A stretch of 64,000 nt of DNA, from positions 62,001-126,000 of the forward strand of contig NZ_JTAM01000004.1 in NCBI RefSeq assembly GCF_000812565.1, in the 5' to 3' direction. Source of the stretch: Flammeovirga sp. OC4. GTDB lineage: Bacteria; Bacteroidota; Bacteroidia; Cytophagales; Flammeovirgaceae. A program made the translations under genes and the position numbers. The notes below the pieces were generated by a model. The model was not told where the DNA came from. It worked only from the letters and a program-made list of their open reading frames with translations, and did no database searches. The first letter of the stretch is position 1; each line of letters starts with the position of its first letter. Below are positions 55,738 through 63,737 of this stretch, one piece after another.

Positions 55738-56592
55738 ATGCCAAATTTTGCAGGTTTAGAAGATGAATTTTGCCAAAAAGACACGGCAAAAGTATGGTTG
55801 CAATCCATTCCATATGACGGCACAAGCACATGGGGAAAAGGCGCTGACAAATCCTTTGTTCCTTTTCTTGATGCATTGGAAAATATGGAACTCTATGACA
55901 TAGAAACGAATTCTGAAGTCTATCATGAAGGTGTTCATATTCTTGATCCAATCACTGAAAAAAGCACTCCCGAAGCGGTTTTTAAGGCCATCTATGAAAG
56001 TACAACAGAGCTTTTAAAGACGGATAAGTTCCTGACTTTCTTCGGCGGTGAGCATTCTATTAGTATAGGAATTATAAAGGCTTTTTATGAGAAGTTTGAC
56101 AACCTGACTGTATTACAACTGGATGCCCACACGGATCTACGCCCCTCTTATTTAGGTACGCCTTATAATCATGCATGTGCTGTTTATGATGCTAGTGTGA
56201 ATACAAATCTGATACAAGTGGGTATCAGAAGTATGGACATTTCAGAAATGAAATACCTCAATAAAGAAAAAACCTACTTTGCTGAAGAGATTTATGGTAC
56301 TACAGAATGGATGCAAAAGTCTATTGATCAAATGACAGATGACGTTTTTATCACAATCGATCTTGATGCTTTTGACCCCTCTATCATGCCCTCTACCGGT
56401 ACTCCCGAACCTGGAGGTTTACTTTGGAACCCTACCATTCAATATTTAAGAAAAGTATTTGAGCAAAAAAATGTGGTGGGTTTTGATATCGTTGAATTGG
56501 CTCCAATCAAAGGCCTCAAAGGTCCTGATTTTTTGGCCGCCAAACTCTACTACAAATTGTTAAGTTATAAATTTAAATTCAATGGGAAATAA
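55738..56592 (+). CDS. speB: Agmatinase
   Basis: A 284-residue ureohydrolase. Mn-binding motifs are present: GGEHS (H106), LDAHTDLR (D129, H131, D133) and TIDLDAFDPS. It hydrolyses agmatine to putrescine and urea. Arginase or guanidinobutyrase activity is possible by family, but the adjacent arginine decarboxylase favours agmatinase. It overlaps the next gene by 11 bp, which suggests translational coupling. Confidence 0.92.
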   Translation: MPNFAGLEDEFCQKDTAKVWLQSIPYDGTSTWGKGADKSFVPFLDALENMELYDIETNSEVYHEGVHILDPITEKSTPEAVFKAIYESTTELLKTDKFLTFFGGEHSISIGIIKAFYEKFDNLTVLQLDAHTDLRPSYLGTPYNHACAVYDASVNTNLIQVGIRSMDISEMKYLNKEKTYFAEEIYGTTEWMQKSIDQMTDDVFITIDLDAFDPSIMPSTGTPEPGGLLWNPTIQYLRKVFEQKNVVGFDIVELAPIKGLKGPDFLAAKLYYKLLSYKFKFNGK

Positions 56593-57559
56593 AGGACCAA
56601 TTACCGAATTCATGCTTGCCCACTACAAGCATTTTAATGCCGCTACTTTAATTGATGCATCAGAGGCTTATGTAAATCACTTAGGAGAAGGAAAGAAAAT
56701 GTTAGTTTCTCTAGCCGGTGCCATGTCAACCGCAGAGCTCGGTCGATCTTTTGCAGAGATGATCCGACAAGATAAAGTACATATTGTCTCTTGTACAGGG
56801 GCCAACCTCGAAGAAGATGTAATGAATCTGGTGGCACACAATCATTATGAAAGAGTACCCAACTACAGAGACCTTACACCAGAGGATGAATGGAATTTAC
56901 TAGAAAGAGGCTTGAACCGAGTAACGGATACTTGTATTCCTGAAGAAGAAGCATTTAGAAGAATACAAGAACATATTTTCCAAATATGGAAAGAGGCTGA
57001 AGAAAAAGGAGAGCGTTATTTCCCTCATGAGTTTCTTTATAAATTATTGTTATCAGGTATTTTAGAACAGTACTATGAAATTGATCCTAAAAATAGCTGG
57101 ATGTTGGCCGCTGCCAAAAAGAATATACCTATTGTAGTTCCTGGCTGGGAAGACTCAACACTCGGTAATATTTTCGCCTCTTATTGTATTAAGGGTGAAT
57201 TGAAAACTTCCACCATGAAATCGGGAATTGAATACATGACTTTCTTGGCAGATTGGTATACCGAAAATGCAACAGATTTAGGTATTGGTTTTTATCAAAT
57301 TGGCGGTGGTATCGCCGGTGATTTCCCTATTTGTGTGGTGCCTATGCTCTATCAAGATTTAGAAAGAACAAACACGCCATTCTGGAGTTATTTCTGTCAG
57401 GTTTCAGATTCCACTACTTCTTACGGTTCTTATTCAGGAGCAGTTCCCAATGAAAAAATCACTTGGGGTAAATTAGATACAAAATCTCCAAAATTCATTG
57501 TAGAATCGGACGCAAGTATTGTCGCTCCTCTGATGTTTGCTTATATACTGGGCTGGTAA
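56582..57559 (+). CDS. Deoxyhypusine synthase-like protein
   Basis: A 325-residue member of the deoxyhypusine synthase family. NAD-fold motifs LVSLAGAMSTAELGRSF, HIVSCTGANLEED and LGIGFYQIGGGIAGDF are present, as is the catalytic-Lys region NEKITWGKL (K297 matches the Lys of the human WGKI motif). In eukaryotes the enzyme moves the aminobutyl group of spermidine onto eIF5A. Bacteria lack eIF5A, and relatives are thought to make homospermidine or act on another acceptor. Its position after speA-speB places it in putrescine metabolism. Confidence 0.9.
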   Translation: MGNKGPITEFMLAHYKHFNAATLIDASEAYVNHLGEGKKMLVSLAGAMSTAELGRSFAEMIRQDKVHIVSCTGANLEEDVMNLVAHNHYERVPNYRDLTPEDEWNLLERGLNRVTDTCIPEEEAFRRIQEHIFQIWKEAEEKGERYFPHEFLYKLLLSGILEQYYEIDPKNSWMLAAAKKNIPIVVPGWEDSTLGNIFASYCIKGELKTSTMKSGIEYMTFLADWYTENATDLGIGFYQIGGGIAGDFPICVVPMLYQDLERTNTPFWSYFCQVSDSTTSYGSYSGAVPNEKITWGKLDTKSPKFIVESDASIVAPLMFAYILGW

Positions 57560-57560
57560 A

Positions 57561-57752
57561 TTAAACTAAGTTTTCGTTAATTAAGACAATTCCTTTTATG
57601 ATGGATAAATGGTAGTGTATTGTGATTCGTGAGGAATGAAATTTAGCTTTTGACTTCTAAGCCTAGATTTTTTGCTTCGTTTTTCATCAATGGAAAAATG
57701 AAGAAGAAGGAAGCTTGAAAGTAGATCATCAAAACTTGCAGGAATGTCGATA
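57561..57752 (-). repeat. Mosaic intergenic repeat, copy C (inverted, internal deletion)
   Basis: Read on the minus strand it begins like copy A (atcgacattcctgcaag), then matches the left half of copy B (cttccttcttcttc, later aagtcaaaagctaaattt). It ends like copy A (aacgaaaacttagttta), without the double-hairpin middle. It lies between convergent genes. No ORF. Confidence 0.65.
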
Positions 57753-57766
57753 TAAAGTTGAAAAAA

Positions 57767-57805
57767 TAAAAAAGAGTAATCCCATTTACTTAGGATTACT
57801 CTTTT
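57767..57805 (-). terminator. Terminator of the YHS gene
   Basis: A 14-bp stem (aaaaagagtaatcc/ggattactcttttt) is followed by a T run on the minus strand. Confidence 0.9.
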
Positions 57806-57809
57806 TATG

Positions 57810-58274
57810 TTAATTGACAAGTTTATTCCAATTGGCATCTGCTTTCTTTTCTAACTTATCAGGCCCTTCCTCATGCCAATACTCTTTGGTATTCGAAAAG
57901 AACTTATTGTAAAAAAGCATCAGCCTACCATTCTGGACAACGAAGGTTTCGTAGTTAACATCTACTTTCTCTCCTTTGTCTGCCATGGCATAAGCACACC
58001 AACCACCATAGGCAGGAAGGTACTTTTCTGGATTGGCTAAAAACTTATCAACATGCTTCTGTGAAATAAATCGATATTCAGCACCTTTGTATTCCGCTGT
58101 GAATTCTTTTTCACCTTCAACCGCTTTTGTATCGAAGTAACTCACAACATCGTAGCCACCAACTGCCAATTTTCCTTTCGAAAGATTTAAGTCTTGTGTG
58201 GTTTGTGAATAACTCCATTGGTTTAAACTGAAAAAACAAAAGAATACAAACAGTACCTTCAATTTAAATTTCAT
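57810..58274 (-). CDS. Secreted YHS-domain protein
   Basis: A 154-residue protein with a signal peptide (LFVFFCFFSLNQWSYSQ). The YHS domain lies in the middle: LAVGGYDVVSYFDTKAVEG, then AEYKGAEYRFISQKHVDKFL and PEKYLPAYGGWCAYAMADKG. Proteins of this type are thought to bind metal or small ligands; the role is unknown. Single gene with its own terminator. Confidence 0.88.
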   Translation of the reverse strand: MKFKLKVLFVFFCFFSLNQWSYSQTTQDLNLSKGKLAVGGYDVVSYFDTKAVEGEKEFTAEYKGAEYRFISQKHVDKFLANPEKYLPAYGGWCAYAMADKGEKVDVNYETFVVQNGRLMLFYNKFFSNTKEYWHEEGPDKLEKKADANWNKLVN

Positions 58275-58490
58275 AGTAGATAGTTATTTTGAGCGAAAAT
58301 TTTTAAATACCAACACTGTTGTTGATATCTTTTTGATTTATGTTCTTATACTGATTTAATAGTGAAAAGTTGTTCACATATTGAAAAAAATATTTTCAAA
58401 CACGTTTAAAAGCTTCAAATTATCAACTTACCAACATCAATAAATTGTAGAAAAATGAGCGTATATGCTACTTTATCAACAGTTTGACAC
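58275..58490. other. AT-rich region upstream of the YHS gene
   Basis: No ORF, repeat or exact promoter consensus is seen. It should hold the minus-strand promoter of the YHS gene. Confidence 0.35.
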
Positions 58491-58539
58491 AAAATAAAAG
58501 GGATAGAGTTTTGCATTAAAAAAATACAAAACTTTATCC
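58491..58539 (-). terminator. Terminator of dusB
   Basis: A 13-bp stem (ggataaagttttg/caaaactctatcc on the minus strand, one G-T pair) is followed by ttttattttg. Confidence 0.8.
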
Positions 58540-58565
58540 TCATTATTTCTATTTCTAATCCTGAA

Positions 58566-59609
58566 CTAGTAGATCACTTGCTTGTCAAAAGCTTCTTCTA
58601 CCTCTGAAAGGATATTCATTACCTCATCGTGCGTCATTGCTTCCACCAACTGAGTTCTGAAAGGTTTGAAATGTTGTACACCTTTAAAATAAGTAGTGTA
58701 GTGTCTTCTCATTTCAAAAATACCCGTTTTATCTCCTTTCCACTCTACTGAGAAGTTCAGATGACGTTTTACAGTATCAATTCTTTCTTGGATTGATGGA
58801 GGGTCAAGGACTTCTCCTGTTTCCATGTAGTGCTTGATTTCTCTGAAAATCCAAGGATAACCAATAGAAGCTCTACCAATCATGATCCCGTCAATACCGT
58901 ATTTCTCTTTGTACTCCACTGCTTTTTGAGGAGAATCAATATCACCATTACCAAAAATTGGAATGTGGATATCTGGATGGTTTTTCACTTCAGCAATTGG
59001 ATTCCAATCTGCCACACCTTTGTACATCTGCTGACGAGTACGGCCATGAATTGTCAATGCCTGCACACCTACATCTTGAAGTCTTTTCGCTACTTCTAAA
59101 ATGCGAATATTGTCGTGATCCCAACCCAAACGAGTTTTTACGGTAACAGGTTTTTTCACCTGCTTCACAATTTCTTCGGTCATCTTTTGCATCTTGTCGA
59201 TGTCCAAAAGAATACCTGCTCCAGCTCCTCTACCTGCCACTTTCTTAACGGGACAGCCATAGTTGATATCAATAATTTCTGGATTTGCTTCTTCAGCAAT
59301 AGCCGCAGCCTCTCTCATTGATTCAATCTTCTCTCCGAAAATCTGAATACCAATTGGGCGCTCATAATCGTAGATATCTAATTTCTGACGACTCTTTACT
59401 GCATCACGAATTAACCCCTCTGCAGAAATAAACTCTGTATACATTAAGTCTGCACCGTTTTCCTTACAAACCGCTCTGAAAGGAGGGTCACTCACATCTT
59501 CCATTGGTGCTAACAGTAATGGAAAATCTTTTATTTCTAAATCCCCTATTTTTACCACTTTTCTATAGCTTTTAATACGTTTAGCAAAGTATGAACTTCC
59601 TGATTCCAA
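58566..59609 (-). CDS. dusB: tRNA-dihydrouridine synthase (DusB-type)
   Basis: A 347-residue FMN enzyme. Flavin-site PLLLAPMEDVSDPPFR, catalytic Cys in DINYGCPVKKVAGRGAGAG, then TVKTRLGW, LTIHGRTRQQMY and FGNGDIDS. It reduces specific uridines of tRNA to dihydrouridine. The first 17 residues (MESGSSYFAKRIKSYRK) are not usual; relatives start near VVKIGDLEIKDFP, so a GTG at 59558 is a possible true start. The ATG is kept here. Confidence 0.93.
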   Translation of the reverse strand: MESGSSYFAKRIKSYRKVVKIGDLEIKDFPLLLAPMEDVSDPPFRAVCKENGADLMYTEFISAEGLIRDAVKSRQKLDIYDYERPIGIQIFGEKIESMREAAAIAEEANPEIIDINYGCPVKKVAGRGAGAGILLDIDKMQKMTEEIVKQVKKPVTVKTRLGWDHDNIRILEVAKRLQDVGVQALTIHGRTRQQMYKGVADWNPIAEVKNHPDIHIPIFGNGDIDSPQKAVEYKEKYGIDGIMIGRASIGYPWIFREIKHYMETGEVLDPPSIQERIDTVKRHLNFSVEWKGDKTGIFEMRRHYTTYFKGVQHFKPFRTQLVEAMTHDEVMNILSEVEEAFDKQVIY

Positions 59610-59641
59610 TCGTGCGATTACTACACTTATTAAAAGAAGTG

Positions 59642-59649
59642 TATCTTTG
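59642..59649 (+). promoter_or_regulatory. Putative promoter -7 element of the CPBP-dus2007-cdsA operon
   Basis: TATCTTTG is an exact -7 match and would give a leader of about 120 nt. The -33 region (ttattaaaag) is weak. Confidence 0.4.
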
Positions 59650-59773
59650 CTATCATTAGTGAACTCTATTAAAACACTTTAGGTTCCTAAATTCCTAATT
59701 ATGAGTCAATTCATAACAACTATTAGGAATATTAGACCTTATTTGTTTTAAAATACAAATGTAATAAAAGAAC

Positions 59774-60700
59774 ATGACAGACCATATTCAAGCACAAAAT
59801 CCTGGATATTTCTTTAAAAAATTTCTTTTACTTATCCTTTTTGTGATCATGGCCACGTTTGTTGGCCAAGCTGTTATAGTGGGTGTTTTGTTACCGCTGT
59901 ATGACTTTAGTGTCGAAGAAGTATTTAACCAATTATCGCATAAAGACAACAGAATGGTAATGCTTACCGTTCAAGGAATTTCTGCACTTTTCACCTTTAT
60001 CTTGGGGCCATTAACTTATGGCTACTTTTATGATCAAAAGTTTACAGAACAGCTAAGTAAAAAGCTTCCAGAAAAAAGCCAATTACTTCTAAGTATGATT
60101 GTCATTGCAGTATTTCTACCTTTGGGTTCCGCTTTGCTGGTATGGAATCAAAATATAGAACTTCCCGCTGCATTTCATGATTTAGAAGTAATCATGAAAG
60201 AAACAGAACTTCATTTAGCAAAACTGACTATATTCCTTGTCGATTTTCAAAGTTTTCCAGAGTTCCTTGTTGGTTTTCTTGTGATTGCCATTTTTGCAGG
60301 GGTAGGTGAAGAACTTCTATTTAGAGGGTATGTTCAAGGCTATATCGAAGGGATGTTAAAAAATGCACATCTAGCGGTTTGGGCTACTGCTTTTATTTTT
60401 TCAGCGATTCATTTACAATTTTATGGTTTCTTTGTAAGAATGTTCTTGGGAGTATTGCTAGGATATTTATTTTTGTGGTCAGGTAGAAGTTTATATCCAG
60501 CTATATTAGCCCATATTACCAATAATGCCATCACTGTTATTAGCGTTTATGTAAATAAAGAGGAAATATTAAAAGAAATGGCAGATCCATTTTCAACGGA
60601 AGCTCCGGAATGGTATATTGTAATACTGTCTACAATTTTTGCTTTTGGATTTTTATTTTTTTACAAAAAAAGAGGAGAAAAATTGTCTTTTAATCACTAA
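59774..60700 (+). CDS. CPBP-family intramembrane protease (CAAX-type)
   Basis: A 308-residue protein with about eight membrane helices. Family motifs are present: GVGEELLFRGYVQGY (catalytic Glu pair and Arg), FIFSAIHLQFYGFF (His) and LAHITNNAITV (His, Asn). It is predicted as a metal-dependent membrane endopeptidase of the Rce1 type; bacterial members have no fixed substrate. First gene of a probable operon with a DUF2007 gene and cdsA. Confidence 0.9.
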   Translation: MTDHIQAQNPGYFFKKFLLLILFVIMATFVGQAVIVGVLLPLYDFSVEEVFNQLSHKDNRMVMLTVQGISALFTFILGPLTYGYFYDQKFTEQLSKKLPEKSQLLLSMIVIAVFLPLGSALLVWNQNIELPAAFHDLEVIMKETELHLAKLTIFLVDFQSFPEFLVGFLVIAIFAGVGEELLFRGYVQGYIEGMLKNAHLAVWATAFIFSAIHLQFYGFFVRMFLGVLLGYLFLWSGRSLYPAILAHITNNAITVISVYVNKEEILKEMADPFSTEAPEWYIVILSTIFAFGFLFFYKKRGEKLSFNH

Positions 60701-60726
60701 CCTAAGATTCAATAAACAACAATAAC

Positions 60727-60936
60727 ATGGATAATTGGGAAAAAGTGTTTGCTAGCGATCAGCTATATCAGGCCGAAATCGTGAAGGAAACATTAGAAGC
60801 ACGTGGTATAAATGCCGTTATTTTAGACAAAAGAGATTCTTCTTACAATAACTTCGGTTATAGAGAAGTTTATGTTGAGAAATCTGTTGCTGAACAAGCA
60901 ACACAAATTATTAAACAAGATGTTCAATTTGAATAA
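60727..60936 (+). CDS. DUF2007 small protein
   Basis: A 69-residue soluble protein typical of DUF2007 (putative signal-transducing, ferredoxin-like fold): MDNWEKVFASDQLYQAEIVK, then LEARGINAVILDKRDSSY and REVYVEKSVAEQA. It overlaps cdsA by 17 bp. Function is unknown, but placement next to cdsA suggests a membrane-lipid or regulatory link. Confidence 0.85.
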   Translation: MDNWEKVFASDQLYQAEIVKETLEARGINAVILDKRDSSYNNFGYREVYVEKSVAEQATQIIKQDVQFE

Positions 60937-61759
60937 AAGCTCCGAACTCACTCAACGTGTCATCGTTGGATTTTTAGGGGGTGTTGGTATGCTGGGTGCC
61001 ATCTACTACGGAGTTTGGACCTATTTTATTTTATTTTTAATTATCAGTGTCGCTACCATCCTAGAGTTTTATCAACTACTACGTTTGGAGTCGCACTTAC
61101 CTCTGCGTACTTATGGTACTTGCTTAGGGATTCTAATTTACTGCCTAACGTTTTTTATCGAATTAGATATAATTGAAATGAAGTGGCTGTACCTTGTCTT
61201 TTTAGGCTTTTCGTCAGCTTACCTCATTAAGCTTTACAATAAGAAAGACGATAAACCATTTAAAAACTTAGCTTATACCTTTTTGGGAGTAATGTATGTC
61301 GCTGTACCTTACTCTATGATTCACGCTTATGTATTTTTTGATACAAAATATCATTATGAAATACTTATAGGAGCCATGCTTATTTTATGGGCAAATGATT
61401 CAGGGGCTTATTTCTCGGGAAAAACTTTTGGACGAAGAAAACTTTTTGAAAGAGTTTCTCCAAAGAAAACTTGGGAAGGAAGTATTGGAGGAGCAGCACT
61501 AGGTGTTACGGTAAGTTTGATCTTCTCGCATTTCTATACTTCTTTGGAAGCTTGGAGATGGGTGACCATTGCCATTATCATTGTAGTCACGGGCACTTAC
61601 GGAGACCTTGTTGAATCACTTTTCAAGAGATCAATGAGTATTAAAGATTCTGGAAAAACATTGCCTGGACATGGTGGTTTCCTAGATAGATTTGATGGTT
61701 TATTACTCTCTGCACCCTTTATTGCAGCGTTTTTGAAGTTATTTCCACCAAATTTATAA
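60920..61759 (+). CDS. cdsA: Phosphatidate cytidylyltransferase
   Basis: 280 residues from ATG 60920 (MFNLNKSSELTQRVIVG). An in-frame ATG at 60872 would lie deep inside the DUF2007 gene. It has about eight membrane helices. The C-terminal CDS signature is complete: GDLVESLFKRSMSIKDSG followed by LPGHGGFLDRFDGL, and WANDSGAYFSGKTFGRRKL and SPKKTWEGS come before. It makes CDP-diacylglycerol from phosphatidate and CTP, the branch point of phospholipid synthesis. Confidence 0.95.
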   Translation: MFNLNKSSELTQRVIVGFLGGVGMLGAIYYGVWTYFILFLIISVATILEFYQLLRLESHLPLRTYGTCLGILIYCLTFFIELDIIEMKWLYLVFLGFSSAYLIKLYNKKDDKPFKNLAYTFLGVMYVAVPYSMIHAYVFFDTKYHYEILIGAMLILWANDSGAYFSGKTFGRRKLFERVSPKKTWEGSIGGAALGVTVSLIFSHFYTSLEAWRWVTIAIIIVVTGTYGDLVESLFKRSMSIKDSGKTLPGHGGFLDRFDGLLLSAPFIAAFLKLFPPNL

Positions 61760-61774
61760 AAAATACAGCAAATA

Positions 61775-61806
61775 TTTGGATTGTATAAATTCATCCCACA
61801 TATTTG
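61775..61806 (+). promoter_or_regulatory. Putative tRNA-Ser promoter
   Basis: TTTG (61775-61778), a 20-nt spacer and CATATTTG (61799-61806, one mismatch to TAnnTTTG) lie about 30 bp before the tRNA. Confidence 0.4.
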
Positions 61807-61834
61807 CACCCGCTATCACACAAAGATAGCACAT

Positions 61835-61919
61835 AGAGAGTTGGCAGAGTGGTCGAATGCGGTGGTCTTGAAAACCATTGTACCGCGAGGTACCGGGGGT
61901 TCGAATCCCTCACTCTCTG
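61835..61919 (+). tRNA. tRNA-Ser (anticodon TGA)
   Basis: An 85-nt class II tRNA. Acceptor stem agagagt/actctct with discriminator G, T8 and a D-loop tggcagagtggtcgaat. Anticodon loop cttgaaa gives TGA. The long variable arm (tgtaccgcgaggtacc) is typical of Ser, and the T-arm contains ggttcgaatcc. CCA is not fully encoded. It reads UCN serine codons. Confidence 0.96.
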
Positions 61920-61928
61920 CAAACACAA

Positions 61929-61960
61929 GGCATCAAATCTTACGGTTTGATGCTTTTTTT
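61929..61960 (+). terminator. Terminator after tRNA-Ser
   Basis: A gcatcaaa/tttgatgc stem is followed by seven T, 10 bp after the tRNA. Confidence 0.88.
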
Positions 61961-62068
61961 ATGCCCTTTATCTTCTCAATCCTTATTTTCTTTTCCTACA
62001 AAATATGTTGTCATTCTATGATTTTATAATGATATTATGATCAATATTTTCCAATTAATACACTACAA

Positions 62069-63262
62069 ATGCTAAGCAAACTACTTCAGTTCTTCAGTGC
62101 TTCTAAAGGCACTACCCCTAGAACAAAACCTACGGGTCAAAACCTTCAAATGACCAAAGTTGAAATACCAAAAAGCGGTGAAGCTATTAGAATGCCTAAA
62201 ATGATGGATGATATGAAATCTGGCATTATTTCGAAATGGCATGTAAAAATAGGTGACATGGTAAAAGCGGGTGATATAATTGCCGATGTGGAAACGGATA
62301 AAGCAACAATGGAATTAGAGAATTATGAAGAAGGTACTGTCACTTATATAAATCCTAAAAAAGAAGTATTGGTGAATGACGTCATAATGGTCATTAATCC
62401 CATAAACCCAAAAAGAAAAAATATTTTTGAACACAAGGACCTTACCATAACTGAAATAGATATTCCTGAAGGAAGCGTAGCTGTAAGGCTACCTATGATC
62501 TTTGATAATATGAAAATGGCTCATGTCACTGAATTATTCACTGAGGTGGGTAAAGAAGTTAAGAAAGGAGACATTTTAGCTGAAATTGAGACGGAAATAG
62601 GTGTAATGGAATTAGAAAGCTATGATGATGATGGAATAATCACTTACATCAACCCTAAAAAGGAACTGTTGGTGAATGAAATTATCATGATCATAAAAGG
62701 TCTGAATACCAACCCAACTGAAACTAAAACCTCCGAAAATATAGATAATGATAGCTTAGAAATCCCCAATGTAGAGGTACCAAAAAACGGTAAGGCTGTT
62801 ATAATGCCTAAAATGATAGACAGCATGAAGTCTGCCATTATTTCAAAATGGCATGTAAAACTTGGTGACATGGTAAAAGAGGGAGATATACTTGCGGACG
62901 TTGAAACAGACAAAGCAACAATGGAATTAGAGTGTTATGATAATGGAATAGTCACTTACATCAACCCCAAAAAAGAAATCTTGGTAAATGACACCATCAT
63001 GGTCATTGGTAGTCATGAATCTATTGAAGAAAAAGAAGAAGACCTTGTGAAGGTTCCATCGCTTGGTAGAGATATCAACACCGTCACCATTTCTAAATGG
63101 CTCGTAGAAATAGGTGATCATGTAAAAGTGGATGATCCTTTGGTAGAACTTGAATCTGACAAAGCTACATTTGAGTTGGTCGCCGAAAGAGATGGAATCA
63201 TTAAGTGCATTACAAATGATAAAGAAGTCAAAGTAGGTGACACTATTTTAAAATACAGTTAA
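62069..63262 (+). CDS. Stand-alone protein of four lipoyl domains
   Basis: A 397-residue protein made only of lipoyl-type domains; no E1/E3-binding domain and no acyltransferase domain. Domains 1 (about 38-112), 2 (138-211) and 3 (241-314) resemble the pyruvate dehydrogenase E2 type (MPKMMDDMKSGIISKWHVK, VETDKATMELE). Domain 4 (326-397) resembles the oxoglutarate dehydrogenase E2 type (VKVPSLGRDI, LESDKATFEL). Lipoyl-lysines are K78, K282 and K365. In domain 2 the DKA is replaced (ETEIGVMELE, Ile 177). Domains 1 and 3 are very alike at DNA level, which points to internal duplication. Possibly a lipoyl carrier or scaffold; function unknown. Confidence 0.85.
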   Translation: MLSKLLQFFSASKGTTPRTKPTGQNLQMTKVEIPKSGEAIRMPKMMDDMKSGIISKWHVKIGDMVKAGDIIADVETDKATMELENYEEGTVTYINPKKEVLVNDVIMVINPINPKRKNIFEHKDLTITEIDIPEGSVAVRLPMIFDNMKMAHVTELFTEVGKEVKKGDILAEIETEIGVMELESYDDDGIITYINPKKELLVNEIIMIIKGLNTNPTETKTSENIDNDSLEIPNVEVPKNGKAVIMPKMIDSMKSAIISKWHVKLGDMVKEGDILADVETDKATMELECYDNGIVTYINPKKEILVNDTIMVIGSHESIEEKEEDLVKVPSLGRDINTVTISKWLVEIGDHVKVDDPLVELESDKATFELVAERDGIIKCITNDKEVKVGDTILKYS

Positions 63263-63304
63263 TACATAGTGAACTAAGCTTTGGGTAACTTACAATTGAT
63301 TATT

Positions 63305-63655
63305 GTGCAAGATTTTATAGGATCTACTTTCAAACTTCCTTCTTCTTCATTTTTGTCTTAACACAAAAACGAAGCAAAAAAGTCAAGGCTTAGAAGTCAA
63401 AAGCTAAATTTCACTCCTTTCGCCTAAATGATTTTAAACTCGCTAAAGCTCGAACAAGAAAATCATTTTTGACGGCTCAATCCATGAAATTCTTAACGCT
63501 TTTCCCTTCAAGGCCGAGGAAAGCACTACAAAACGAATTGGGTAGAAAGTCCACTGACGCGAATGTTAAGCGATAGCGACATTCGTGTCCTGTAAATCAT
63601 CAGAAATCTCCTGATTTCTAAAAAGCATAAATGTCCGAAAAGTTAGATTACGGTA
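63305..63655 (+). repeat. Mosaic intergenic repeat, copy B (long form)
   Basis: Longest copy, about 350 bp. Left end tgcaagattttatagg, left half shared with C (cttccttcttcttc, aagtcaaaagctaaattt). The middle and right are shared with A (acattcgtgtcctg, aatctcctgatttct). Hairpins: gacgcgaatgt/acattcgtgtc (63556-63589) and agaaatc/gatttct (63602-63619). The right flank (taccgtaa when reversed) resembles the left flank of A, which hints at terminal inverted repeats. No ORF. Confidence 0.65.
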
Positions 63656-63673
63656 TTTTGCTAATCATTTTCC

Positions 63674-63715
63674 ATAAAAAACCTCCTGCAAGCTTATATA
63701 CTTACAGGAGGTTTT
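63674..63715 (-). terminator. Terminator of the SpoIIE-type phosphatase gene
   Basis: An 11-bp stem (aaaacctcctg/caggaggtttt) is followed by a T run on the minus strand. Confidence 0.9.
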
Positions 63716-63737
63716 AGTTATAATTCTACTATATCCA

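Noticed and set aside
61781-62029. 82-codon ORF over the tRNA
   Set aside because: It covers tRNA-Ser and its terminator; such ORFs are a known artefact of tRNA sequence.
20828-63655. Repeats considered as a CRISPR array or IS
   Set aside because: The copies are few, far apart, not regularly spaced, and no transposase or cas gene is present in the window.
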